Below, one piece after another: positions 1 through 18,578 of a stretch of 64,000 nt of DNA. The notes below the pieces were generated by a model. It worked only from the letters and a program-made list of their open reading frames with translations. It made no database searches and had not been told where the DNA came from. Made by a program: the position numbers and the translations under genes. Position 1 is the first letter of the stretch. Each line of letters starts with the position of its first letter. Source of the stretch: CAIWHR01 sp963726765 (GTDB taxonomy: Bacteria; Pseudomonadota; Gammaproteobacteria; Burkholderiales; Casimicrobiaceae); contig CAVSDH010000014.1 of assembly GCA_963726765.1 (NCBI GenBank), forward strand, positions 1 through 64,000, in the 5' to 3' direction.

Positions 1-533
1 TGAGCAAGAAGTGGTTTGTCGTCCATGCGTATTCCGGATTCGAGAAGAGCGTGATGCGCGCGCTGACCGAGCGGATCAAGCGGTCCGACATCGCCGATCA
101 GTTCGGGCAGATCCTGGTGCCCGTCGAGGAAGTGGTGGAGATGAAGGCCGGCGCGAAGTCGATTTCGGAGCGCAAGTTCTTTCCGGGCTACGTGCTGGTC
201 GAGATGGAGATGACCGACAACTCGTGGCACCTCGTCAAGAGCACGCCGAAGGTCACGGGATTCGTGGGCGGCACGGCCAACCGGCCGACGCCGATCACGC
301 AGAAGGAAGTCGACGCGATCATGCGGCAGGTGCAGGAAGGCGTCGAGAAGCCGCGTCCGAAAGTGCTGTTCGAGACGGGAGAAGCGGTGCGGGTGAAGGA
401 GGGTCCGTTCACCGATTTCCACGGCAACGTGGAGGACGTGAACTACGAGAAGAGCAAGCTCCGGGTGTCGGTGACGATCTTCGGCCGCTCGACACCGGTG
501 GAATTGGATTTCTCCCAAGTGGAGAAAGCTTAG
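1..533 (+). CDS. nusG: transcription termination/antitermination protein NusG (first base of start codon outside window)
   Basis: NusG binds RNA polymerase through its N-terminal NGN domain and couples it to Rho or to ribosomal S10 through a C-terminal KOW domain. The window opens on TG of the presumed ATG, followed by SKKWFVVHAYSGFEKSV, the typical NusG start, so essentially the whole 177-residue protein is present. The NGN core motif FFPGYVLVEM lies near residues 60-69, and the KOW motif (VKEGPFTDFHGNVEDV) is near residues 125-140. It ends 120 bases before rplK, which matches the usual secE-nusG-rplKAJL order with secE expected just upstream. The identification is secure. Confidence 0.97.
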   Translation, partial: SKKWFVVHAYSGFEKSVMRALTERIKRSDIADQFGQILVPVEEVVEMKAGAKSISERKFFPGYVLVEMEMTDNSWHLVKSTPKVTGFVGGTANRPTPITQKEVDAIMRQVQEGVEKPRPKVLFETGEAVRVKEGPFTDFHGNVEDVNYEKSKLRVSVTIFGRSTPVELDFSQVEKA

Positions 534-653
534 GTTCGAGCAACGCACGCTCGGGCGAAGCCCAAGTGCGCACTGCTCGGGAAAACAGTTGGTACTTAGG
601 GGAGGGCGCGCACCAGACATGCGGCCCGTTCGAACCCACCTCAGGAGCAAGCA

Positions 654-1088
654 ATGGCAAAGAAGATCGTCGGCTTCATCAAGTTGCAGGTACCCGCGGG
701 CAAGGCGAATCCCAGCCCGCCGATCGGGCCCGCGCTCGGCCAGCGCGGCCTCAACATCATGGAATTCTGCAAGGCGTTCAACGCGCAGACGCAGAAGCTG
801 GAGGCGGGCCTGCCGATCCCCGTCGTGATCACCGCATTCGCGGACAAGAGCTTCACGTTCGTGATGAAGACGCCGCCCGCCACGGTGCTGATCAAGAAGG
901 CGTCGAAGGTCGAAAAGGGCAGCCCGAAGCCGCATACCGACAAGGTCGGCAAGTTGACCCGTGCGCAGGCGGAAGAGATCGCGAAGGCGAAGATGCCCGA
1001 CCTCACCGCCGCCGACATGGACGCCGCAGTGCGCACGATCGCCGGCAGCGCCCGCAGCATGGGCATCACGGTCGAAGGAGTGAAGTGA
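654..1088 (+). CDS. rplK: 50S ribosomal protein L11
   Basis: L11 binds the 23S rRNA GTPase-associated centre and is needed for factor binding and RelA signalling. The 144 residues match the family length (142 in E. coli). The protein starts MAKKIVGFIKLQVPAGKANP and carries the proline-rich N-terminal segment (PSPPIGPALGQRG) typical of L11, plus the C-terminal rRNA-binding part with KMPDLTAADMDAA. AGGAG lies about 7 bases before the ATG. rplA follows after two bases, so the two are translationally linked; L1 usually represses this pair by binding its mRNA. Confidence 0.98.
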   Translation: MAKKIVGFIKLQVPAGKANPSPPIGPALGQRGLNIMEFCKAFNAQTQKLEAGLPIPVVITAFADKSFTFVMKTPPATVLIKKASKVEKGSPKPHTDKVGKLTRAQAEEIAKAKMPDLTAADMDAAVRTIAGSARSMGITVEGVK

Positions 1089-1090
1089 TC

Positions 1091-1819
1091 ATGGCCGCCG
1101 AACAGAAAACCCCGAAGCTCTCGAAGCGCATGAAGGTGGTCCGCGGCAAGGTGGACCACAACAAGGCGTATTCCGTCGACGAGGCGCTGAAGCTCGTCAA
1201 GGAAACTGCCGTCGCCAAGTTCGACGAGTCGGTCGACGTTGCCGTCAACCTCGGGGTCGACGCGAAAAAGTCCGATCAGACGGTGCGCGGCTCGGTCGTC
1301 CTGCCCGCGGGCACCGGCAAGAACGTCCGCGTCGCCGTCTTTGCGCAGGGCGAAAAGGCGAAGGCGGCGCAGGACGCCGGCGCCGACATCGTCGGCTTCG
1401 ACGACCTCGCGGCGAAGATCAAGGAAGGTTTCATGGAATTCGACGTGGTGATCGCCTCGCCCGATGCGATGCGCGTGGTCGGGCAGCTGGGCCAGATTCT
1501 GGGTCCGCGGGGCCTGATGCCCAACCCGAAGGTCGGGACCGTCAACGCCGACGTCGCGCTGGCGGTGAAGAACGCCAAGGCGGGCCAGGTCCAGTACCGC
1601 ACCGACAAGGGCGGCATCGTCCAGTGCACCATCGGCCGCGCGTCGTTCCAGCCGGAGCAGTTGAAAACCAACCTGCTCGCGCTGATCGATGCGCTCAACA
1701 AGGCAAAGCCCGCCGGCACCAAGGGCGTGTACATGAAGAAGATCAGCGTTTCCAGCACCATGGGTGCGGGCGTGCGGATCGACCACACAACGTTGACGCA
1801 AGGACAGGCAACGACTTGA
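1091..1819 (+). CDS. rplA: 50S ribosomal protein L1
   Basis: L1 forms the mobile L1 stalk at the tRNA exit site and normally represses the rplK-rplA mRNA. The frame gives 242 residues (E. coli 234). It starts MAAEQKTPKLSKRMK and contains the L1 signature GPRGLMPNPKVGTV at about residues 138-151. The ATG lies two bases after the rplK stop; its likely ribosome binding site, GAAGGAG, is inside the rplK end. A perfect stem-loop follows 11 bases after the stop, before the rplJ leader. Confidence 0.98.
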   Translation: MAAEQKTPKLSKRMKVVRGKVDHNKAYSVDEALKLVKETAVAKFDESVDVAVNLGVDAKKSDQTVRGSVVLPAGTGKNVRVAVFAQGEKAKAAQDAGADIVGFDDLAAKIKEGFMEFDVVIASPDAMRVVGQLGQILGPRGLMPNPKVGTVNADVALAVKNAKAGQVQYRTDKGGIVQCTIGRASFQPEQLKTNLLALIDALNKAKPAGTKGVYMKKISVSSTMGAGVRIDHTTLTQGQATT

Positions 1820-1830
1820 CACGCAAGATC

Positions 1831-1859
1831 GCGCCATGCCGGGTGCTATGGCATGGCGC
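1831..1859 (+). terminator. perfect 10-bp stem-loop after rplA (attenuator or processing site)
   Basis: GCGCCATGCC (1831-1840) pairs perfectly with GGCATGGCGC (1850-1859) around a nine-base loop. No T-run follows, so complete intrinsic termination is unlikely. Partial attenuation, mRNA 3' end protection or processing between rplKA and rplJL is more plausible. Confidence 0.5.
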
Positions 1860-1914
1860 GCTTATACATCCATTTGAGGGAACGCCGGGGGCGATTTTTC
1901 CGGCGGGCCGTCAA

Positions 1915-2050
1915 AGACCGTAGGAGCCCGCAAGGGCTTAATCGTCGGCAGTCGAGGCGTCCTACGCAGATGGTGAACCCTCGTACGGGAAATGCAGGGC
2001 TCCTGGACGTAAGGTCACCGTAGTCGCCGAAGCGAGTTTTTCGTGAAGGC
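1915..2050 (+). promoter_or_regulatory. rplJ leader (L10-type autoregulatory leader)
   Basis: The 281 bases between rplA and rplJ hold nested helices as expected of the leader to which the L10-(L7/L12) complex binds to repress its own translation. AGCCC (1925-1929), a GCAA tetraloop and GGGCT (1934-1938) form one hairpin. GTAGGA (1920-1925) can close it with TCCTAC (1960-1965), and GGTGA (1972-1976) can pair with TCACC (2015-2019). The helices are seen in the sequence. The L10-leader assignment rests on position and on this shape, not on a covariance search. Confidence 0.6.
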
Positions 2051-2100
2051 GTTGGCGAATGACCGCGGGAATTCCGTCGGGCATTCGAAAGGAGAAGACC

Positions 2101-2625
2101 TTGGGTCTCAATCTGGAACAGAAGCAGGCAGTAGTCGCGGAAGTGGCGAAGCAGGTCGCGGGTGCGCAGGCCATCATCATGGCCGAGAACCGCGGCATGG
2201 CGGTCGCCGACATGATCGTCCTCCGCGCGAAGGCACGGGCTTCCGGCGTGTATTTCCGGGTGGTGAAGAACACCCTGGTGCGCCGGGCAGTCGCCGAGTC
2301 GCCGTTCGCCCCGCTGGCCGACAAGATGGTCGGTCCGCTGGCGTACGGCATCGGCGCCGACCCCGTTGCCGTGGCGAAGGTGCTGAACGACTTCGCCAAG
2401 GGCAACGAGAAGTTCGTGATCATGGGCGGCGCGATCCCCGGCCAGATGATGTCCGCCAAGGACGTCTCGGCGCTGGCGAGTCTGCCGTCGCGCGAGGAGT
2501 TGATTTCCAAGCTGATGGGCACGATGCAGGCGCCGATCGCCAAGTTCGTCCGAACGCTCAACGAAGTGCCGAGCAGGTTCGTCCGGACGCTGGCCGCCGT
2601 GCGCGACGCGAAGGCCGCGTCCTGA
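2101..2625 (+). CDS. rplJ: 50S ribosomal protein L10
   Basis: L10 is the base of the L7/L12 stalk. I chose the TTG at 2101 as start because AGGAG (2089-2093 area) lies at good spacing and the protein then begins MGLNLEQKQAVVAEVAKQ, the typical beta-proteobacterial L10 N-terminus. An in-frame ATG at 2059 would add 14 residues that do not look like L10. The 174 residues fit the family (E. coli 165). The C-terminal helix (about residues 140-165) that recruits L7/L12 dimers is present. The leader upstream suggests autoregulation by L10. Confidence 0.96.
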   Translation: MGLNLEQKQAVVAEVAKQVAGAQAIIMAENRGMAVADMIVLRAKARASGVYFRVVKNTLVRRAVAESPFAPLADKMVGPLAYGIGADPVAVAKVLNDFAKGNEKFVIMGGAIPGQMMSAKDVSALASLPSREELISKLMGTMQAPIAKFVRTLNEVPSRFVRTLAAVRDAKAAS

Positions 2626-2676
2626 ACGCCCGACATTCCGCAAACCATTCTCAAACCTAGATACCAGGAGCACACC

Positions 2677-3054
2677 ATGTCCGCAGTCCAAACTGAAATC
2701 CTCGACAAGGTCTCGTCGATGACCGTCCTCGAGCTCTCCGAGCTCATCAAGGCGATGGAAGAAAAGTTCGGCGTGTCCGCCGCCGCCGCCGTTGCCGCTG
2801 CAGGTCCCGCCGCGGCAGCGCCGGCCGCTGCCGCCGAAGAACAGACCGAATTCACCGTCATGCTGGCGTCGTTCGGCGAGAACAAGGTCAACGTGATCAA
2901 GGCTGTGCGCGAGCTGACGGGCCTAGGCCTGAAGGAAGCCAAGGACCTGGTCGACGGCGCGCCGAAGGCGGTGAAGGAAGGCGTCAACAAGGCCGACGCG
3001 GAAGCCGCGAAGAAGAAGCTGGAAGAAGCGGGTGCTAAGGCGGAGATTAAGTAG
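2677..3054 (+). CDS. rplL: 50S ribosomal protein L7/L12
   Basis: This stalk protein recruits translational GTPases. It has 125 residues (E. coli 121). An N-terminal dimerisation domain (MTVLELSELIKAMEEKFGV) is followed by an alanine/proline-rich hinge at about residues 35-55. The C-terminal factor-binding domain has the conserved GLGLKEAKDLVDGAPK segment. It lies 51 bases after rplJ with AGGAG before the ATG. A strong hairpin follows directly, separating it from rpoB. Confidence 0.98.
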   Translation: MSAVQTEILDKVSSMTVLELSELIKAMEEKFGVSAAAAVAAAGPAAAAPAAAAEEQTEFTVMLASFGENKVNVIKAVRELTGLGLKEAKDLVDGAPKAVKEGVNKADAEAAKKKLEEAGAKAEIK

Positions 3055-3058
3055 GACC

Positions 3059-3102
3059 CGGCGCGAGGGGCCGGTCCCAGCGACCGGCCCGGCGCCGTCT
3101 TT
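3059..3102 (+). terminator. rplL-rpoB intergenic terminator/attenuator
   Basis: Two nested inverted repeats form one long GC-rich hairpin: CGGCGC (3059-3064) with GCGCCG (3092-3097), and GGGCCGGTC (3068-3076) with GACCGGCCC (3082-3090). It ends in TCTTT. The location equals the partial terminator known between rplL and rpoB in enterobacteria, which lowers polymerase subunit synthesis relative to ribosomal proteins. Confidence 0.7.
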
Positions 3103-3144
3103 GGTGCTGGACTGCCCAGCGAACCTGCGGCGGCCCGAGAGACC

Positions 3145-3187
3145 GAAGACGAGCGGATTTCGAAACAGTCCGTTCCTCTTCGTCTTC
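3145..3187 (+). promoter_or_regulatory. long interrupted hairpin in the rplL-rpoB spacer (possible RNase III site)
   Basis: GAAGACGA (3145-3152) pairs with TCGTCTTC (3180-3187), and inside it CGGA (3154-3157) pairs with TCCG (3169-3172). E. coli has an RNase III cleavage hairpin at this same place. The pairing is seen; the processing role is inferred. I see nothing else identifiable in the rest of the 332-base spacer (3188-3386). Confidence 0.45.
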
Positions 3188-3386
3188 TGAAGCGACTGCA
3201 GAGGACAGGCATGGTCGGGTGGCGCCGGAACATCGGTGCCGCCGTCCGCCAGCGGTTGGTAGAGGCCAACCACCAAGCCAGGACGTGCAACGCGTCCGCG
3301 GAACAGTCGACGAGCAACTGGCGCGTCCCCGCGCGCCTTGAAGGGTTGCGGCGAATTTCGCCGACCCGCGTGAACCGGAGAAGTAA

Positions 3387-7485
<4,099 letters not shown>

Positions 7486-7614
7486 CGCCGGGAAGGGTGA
7501 GACGCCATCGCCGCGAGGAACTCGACGCAGGGCGGCTTGCTGTCCGTCCGGCGAGGTCCTCGTGGTTCACGAATTCGAATTTGCAGTTCCGAAGGTAATT
7601 AATCGGGAGCACGC

Positions 7615-11845
<4,231 letters not shown>

Positions 11846-11867
11846 GCCTTGCCGCATCGGCGTCGGA

Positions 11868-11900
11868 GGGCCGGCGGAGCGATCCGCCGGCCCTTTTCTT
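11868..11900 (+). terminator. Rho-independent terminator after rpoC
   Basis: GGGCCGGCGGA (11868-11878), a GCGA loop and TCCGCCGGCCC (11883-11893) form a perfect 11-bp stem followed by TTTTCTT. It ends the rplK-rpoC transcription unit. It lies 15 bases from the end of the convergent LysR gene and may stop transcripts from that side too. Confidence 0.93.
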
Positions 11901-11914
11901 CCAGGGTCGCCCCG

Positions 11915-12848
11915 TCAGGCGCGCCGCATGCGCGCCGCCGGCCGGCTTGCGGGGCGGCGCGCGGGCGGGGCGGGACGCCACACGTCCGCCATGACGTCGA
12001 CGAGCGCGCGCATCTCGGGCTCCTCGCGCTTTTCGTTGGCGTAGATGAACTGCAGCGTGGTCGTGAGGCGCGTCTCCGGCAGGATCGACGAGCTCGCCGG
12101 CGGCCTGGCCCTCCTGTGCAAGGTCCTCGCGGACCAGCGCCACGCCGAGACCCGACGCGACGAGCGAGCGAATCACCGCTTCGTTGTCCGCTTCGATCAG
12201 CGTGGTCGGCGCGCTGCCACGCTCCTCGAAGAGCCGGGTAGCGAGCACGTGGTGGGTGCTGATCGGCGGCGCCATCAGCCACGGCAGCGCTGCGATGTCG
12301 GCCCACTTGGCGCGTTCGACCTTGTCTTGCCAGGCGGCTGGCGCGGTGACGCGGTAGGCGATTTCGCGGAGTGGGATCGAGCCCACGGCGGGGTGCGCGA
12401 GATCACCGTAGTAGAAGCTGGCGTCCAGTGCCCCGTCGCGCACTTTTTCGAAAGCAGCGCCGGAGACCTCGTGATGCAGTTCGATCTCGAGAAGCGGAAA
12501 CCGCTCGGTCGCCAGGGTCAGGAAGTCGGCAAGGCGGATGAACCCGGGATCGGACAGGGTTCCGACGCGGACATGGCCGGTGACCGAGCCCTCCATGGCA
12601 CGTGCCTTCCCGTGCAGCGCGGCCGCATCCGCCAGGACCTTGGTCGCTTCAGGGAGCAGGCGCTTGCCGGCGGCTGTCAGTGTCATCCCGGCCGGGCCGC
12701 GCTCGAAGAGCTGTACGCCAAGCTCGTCCTCGAGCGCCTTGATCTGCGCGCTCAATGCCGGCTGGCTCAGGTGCAGCCGCTCGGCTGCGCGGGTGAGGTG
12801 ACCGAGTTCGGCGACTGCCGCGAAACCGCGTAGTTGGTAGAGCTCCAT
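11915..12848 (-). CDS. LysR-family transcriptional regulator (one-base insertion at about 12086)
   Basis: The N-terminus begins MELYQLRGFAAVAELGHLTRAAE, and the winged helix-turn-helix (RLHLSQPALSAQIKALEDELG, about residues 23-43) is typical of LysR regulators. A type-2 periplasmic-binding effector domain follows (about residues 90-290) with GLGVALVRED near residue 240. The frame breaks at about 12086: after ...AAGELV one extra base precedes ILPETRLTTTLQFIYANEKRE in the next frame. Joined, the protein has 310 residues, the normal size. Its effector is unknown. It is transcribed away from a small DUF3563-like gene, which is a candidate target because LysR proteins often control a divergent neighbour. 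Confidence 0.9.
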
Positions 12849-12932
12849 CGTGTCCAGTCAAGGGAACCAGGGAGGCCCAGAATGGCACAATAATGTTGCA
12901 ATGCACCAACGCTTCCCGCTTCATCAGTTGCA

Positions 12933-12941
12933 ATTATACCA
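12933..12941 (-). promoter_or_regulatory. extended -10 promoter for the LysR gene
   Basis: Read on the minus strand this is TGG followed by a perfect TATAAT (12938-12933), an extended -10 element (TGnTATAAT) with no good -35. Transcription would start near 12926, giving a leader of about 77 bases before the ATG at 12848. Confidence 0.5.
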
Positions 12942-12959
12942 TTGATCCAAAACGATGAT

Positions 12960-12988
12960 TTGATTCCTACCTCGTCTGCCTCTATGTT
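12960..12988 (+). promoter_or_regulatory. possible sigma70 promoter for the DUF3563-like gene
   Basis: TTGATT (12960-12965), a 17-base spacer and TATGTT (12983-12988) point toward the gene at 13068. The match is moderate. It sits about 20 bases from the oppositely directed LysR promoter, so a bound LysR protein could affect both. Confidence 0.35.
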
Positions 12989-13067
12989 GTCATTGTGCGG
13001 CGCATCACAAGTGCGCCGAGAGTACACCCCTCGATGAGCCCGTAAGGCGGGCAGGAGAGCCAACCGT

Positions 13068-13472
13068 ATGAAAGTTATGAATATTCAGCGCAAGACTCCG
13101 CTTTTTTCCGGCGTGATCGACATTATCGCCGAATCCCTGGGACGGCCGCCGGTCCCGGCCGCGACACAAGCCGCAAATGCCGCGACTTGGGGCCCTGCCG
13201 CCGGGAGCATCCCCAAGGCTGCTTCGGCACCCGCGACACCCGCCGAACCGGGCCGGCTTGCACGTGCGGGTGCCTGGCTGTGGCAGCGCCAGTTGCGCGG
13301 AGTAGACGCTTACATCGCGCGGGCCGATGGCATGTTCGCCGCTCTTGACCGCTGGCTGTGGAAGCAGCGGATGCGCGAGACGGAAGCCTGGCTCGCGCAG
13401 TCGCGCGATGTTTTCGAGCTGGAGGCGCGAATCCGCCAGCTTGAACGCGGTCCCGACAGCCGAAGCTGCTGA
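13068..13472 (+). CDS. small DUF3563-like protein
   Basis: The 134-residue protein has no predicted signal peptide or membrane segment. Its N-terminal 60 residues are low in complexity (Ala/Pro-rich). The C-terminal part (about residues 85-130) has two amphipathic stretches; the second, ETEAWLAQSRDVFELEARIR, resembles the conserved segment of the short DUF3563 proteins of Burkholderia and relatives, which are often near LysR genes. GGAGAG lies upstream of the ATG; a second in-frame ATG is three codons later. Function is unknown; the family assignment is from memory of the motif and is tentative. Confidence 0.7.
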   Translation: MKVMNIQRKTPLFSGVIDIIAESLGRPPVPAATQAANAATWGPAAGSIPKAASAPATPAEPGRLARAGAWLWQRQLRGVDAYIARADGMFAALDRWLWKQRMRETEAWLAQSRDVFELEARIRQLERGPDSRSC

Positions 13473-13520
13473 CCCCCTTGGCAGTTGCGCCGCGGGCCGA
13501 TTCCGCGCCGCAGCACGGTG

Positions 13521-13550
13521 TTGACCGTCCATCGGTTATCCCCTTATAAT
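13521..13550 (+). promoter_or_regulatory. sigma70 promoter of the str operon
   Basis: TTGACC (13521-13526), an 18-base spacer and a consensus TATAAT (13545-13550) form the best promoter in the window. Transcription would begin near 13557, giving a leader of about 274 bases before rpsL. Confidence 0.85.
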
Positions 13551-13556
13551 CGCAGT

Positions 13557-13831
13557 CTTTTCGCCCCTCGTTTCGCCGCAAATTCGCGAGCGACGGGCAG
13601 CGTACCCGGTGCAACGCGAAGTGCGTTGCGCCGTGGCGCAAGAAAGGTGGCCTCGGCGGCGCGCAAGCGTCCAGCTGGGCCACTTTGATTTTGTCGCGGA
13701 CGAGAAGACGGGGATGAGCCCTGCGGTGGTTGGCAAATTGCGCCAACGGCGGCACCGCACACTCAGGACAATTCAGCGGGCTAACCAAAATGCGCAATAC
13801 GGGCGCATAGGCAAACGCGGAAGAAGCTTTC
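13557..13831 (+). promoter_or_regulatory. long structured leader of rpsL
   Basis: This untranslated leader contains at least two hairpins. GCAACGC (13611-13617) pairs with GCGTTGC (13623-13629). A larger one has TGCGGTG (13722-13728) with CACCGCA (13753-13759) and an inner TTGGC (13730-13734) with GCCAA (13742-13746). No known riboswitch or T-box motif was recognised. Together with 13473-13520 this is the longest stretch without a gene in the window. Confidence 0.5.
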
Positions 13832-14209
13832 ATGCCAACCATCAATCAGCTCGTGCGGAAGGGCCGTACGGCCCCCGTCTCGAAAAGCAAGGTACCGGCG
13901 CTCCAGCAGAGCCCGCAGAAACGCGGCGTGTGCACGCGCGTTTACACGACGACGCCCAAGAAGCCCAATTCCGCGTTGCGGAAGGTCGCGAAGGTGCGGC
14001 TTACCAACGGCTTCGAGGTGATCAGCTACATCGGCGGCGAAGGCCACAACCTGCAGGAGCACTCGGTCGTGCTGATCCGCGGCGGCCGCGTCAAGGATCT
14101 GCCGGGCGTTCGCTACCACATGGTGCGCGGCAGCCTCGACACCGCGGGCGTCAAGGACCGGAAGCAGGCGCGTTCGAAGTACGGCGCCAAGAAGCCCAAG
14201 GCCGCCTGA
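13832..14209 (+). CDS. rpsL: 30S ribosomal protein S12
   Basis: S12 sits at the decoding centre. It has 125 residues (E. coli 124), starts MPTINQLVRKGR and carries the conserved TTPKKPNSALRKVAKV and GGRVKDLPGVRYH loops. The lysines whose change gives streptomycin resistance are both lysine here, so the sequence looks wild type. It is the first gene of the str operon under the promoter at 13521-13550; rpsG follows after 43 bases. Confidence 0.98.
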   Translation: MPTINQLVRKGRTAPVSKSKVPALQQSPQKRGVCTRVYTTTPKKPNSALRKVAKVRLTNGFEVISYIGGEGHNLQEHSVVLIRGGRVKDLPGVRYHMVRGSLDTAGVKDRKQARSKYGAKKPKAA

Positions 14210-14252
14210 CGTCGATCGAGGCCCTTCGCCGAATAGAGATCCGAGGAAAAAC

Positions 14253-14723
14253 ATGCCCCGTCGCAGAGAAGTCCCCAAGCGCGAGATCCTGCCCGATCCG
14301 AAGTACACGAACACGGATGTCGCGAAATTCGTCAACGTGCTGATGACCGCCGGCAAGAAGTCGGTCGCCGAGCGCATCCTCTACGGCGCGTTCGAGTCGA
14401 TCGCGAAGAAGGGCGGCAAGGATCCGCTGGAAGTCTTCAATCTGGCGCTCGCAAACTCGCGGCCGACGGTCGAGGTCAAGAGCCGTCGCGTGGGCGGCGC
14501 CAATTTCCAGGTCCCCGTCGAGGTACGCCCCGTGCGCCGAATGGCACTCGCGATGCGCTGGATCCGCGAAGCGGCGCGCAAGCGCGGCGAAAAGTCGATG
14601 GGCCAGCGGCTCGCGGCGGAACTCCTCGAGGCCTCGGAGGGCCGCGGCGGCGCGGTCAAGAAACGCGAGGAAGTGCACCGGATGGCCGAAGCGAACAAGG
14701 CCTTCTCGCATTTCCGGTTCTGA
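14253..14723 (+). CDS. rpsG: 30S ribosomal protein S7
   Basis: S7 nucleates folding of the 16S rRNA 3' domain. It has 156 residues, starts MPRRREVPKREILPDPKY and contains the conserved NFQVPVEVRPVRRMALAMRWI segment. Its C-terminal tail (EANKAFSHFRF) is typical. GAGG lies before the ATG. In enterobacteria S7 represses the str mRNA; a bulged hairpin before fusA may be part of such control here. Confidence 0.98.
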   Translation: MPRRREVPKREILPDPKYTNTDVAKFVNVLMTAGKKSVAERILYGAFESIAKKGGKDPLEVFNLALANSRPTVEVKSRRVGGANFQVPVEVRPVRRMALAMRWIREAARKRGEKSMGQRLAAELLEASEGRGGAVKKREEVHRMAEANKAFSHFRF

Positions 14724-14764
14724 TACTGCAGAACGACAACAGAGAACACGACAGGACGGCAATG

Positions 14765-14795
14765 GGTCCGCGCGGAATCCGATTTTCCGTGGACC
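14765..14795 (+). promoter_or_regulatory. bulged hairpin in the rpsG-fusA spacer
   Basis: GGTCC (14765-14769) pairs with GGACC (14791-14795), and CGGAA (14773-14777) pairs with TTCCG (14785-14789). It ends 21 bases before the GTG start of fusA, so it could influence fusA initiation. The role is inferred from position only. Confidence 0.35.
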
Positions 14796-14816
14796 ATTAC
14801 AGGCTGAAGACGAAAA

Positions 14817-16931
<2,115 letters not shown>

Positions 16932-16943
16932 CGAGGAGCCGAT

Positions 16944-18135
<1,192 letters not shown>

Positions 18136-18198
18136 CCACAACGAAGCACGAGCGACGAGCAACGATTTTTCCCAGGGCGAAGGCCCAGCGAGGGTTCA

Positions 18199-18510
18199 AT
18201 GAACAACCAACGCATCCGCATCCGGCTGAAGGCGTTCGATTACAAGCTTATCGACCAGTCCGCGATGGAGATCGTCGAGACGGCAAAGCGCTCCGGCGCC
18301 GTCGTGCGCGGCCCGGTGCCGCTGCCGACGAAGATCGAGCGCTACAACGTGCTTCGCTCGCCGCACGTTAACAAGACGTCGCGCGACCAGTTCGAGATCC
18401 GGACGCACCTGCGGCTGATGGACATCATCGACCCGACCGACAAGACGGTCGACCAGCTGATGAAGCTCGACCTTCCCGCCGGCGTGGACGTGGAAATCAA
18501 GCTGCAGTAA
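18199..18510 (+). CDS. rpsJ: 30S ribosomal protein S10
   Basis: S10 is a 3' domain small-subunit protein that also acts as NusE in antitermination. The 103 residues equal the E. coli length, and the protein ends DLPAGVDVEIKLQ, close to the universal S10 C-terminus. It opens the S10 gene set and lies 63 bases after tuf. No separate strong promoter was found in that gap, so read-through from the str promoter is likely. Confidence 0.98.
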   Translation: MNNQRIRIRLKAFDYKLIDQSAMEIVETAKRSGAVVRGPVPLPTKIERYNVLRSPHVNKTSRDQFEIRTHLRLMDIIDPTDKTVDQLMKLDLPAGVDVEIKLQ

Positions 18511-18578
18511 CGAATTGGGGCAAGCCGCCGGTCAATCGTAATCGGCGGCCTCATCTTGGCAAAACAAGGAACATCAAA

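Noticed and set aside
1816..1844. TTGACA at the end of rplA as the -35 of an rplJL promoter
   Set aside because: No acceptable -10 lies at 16-18 bases; the region is occupied by the perfect stem-loop.
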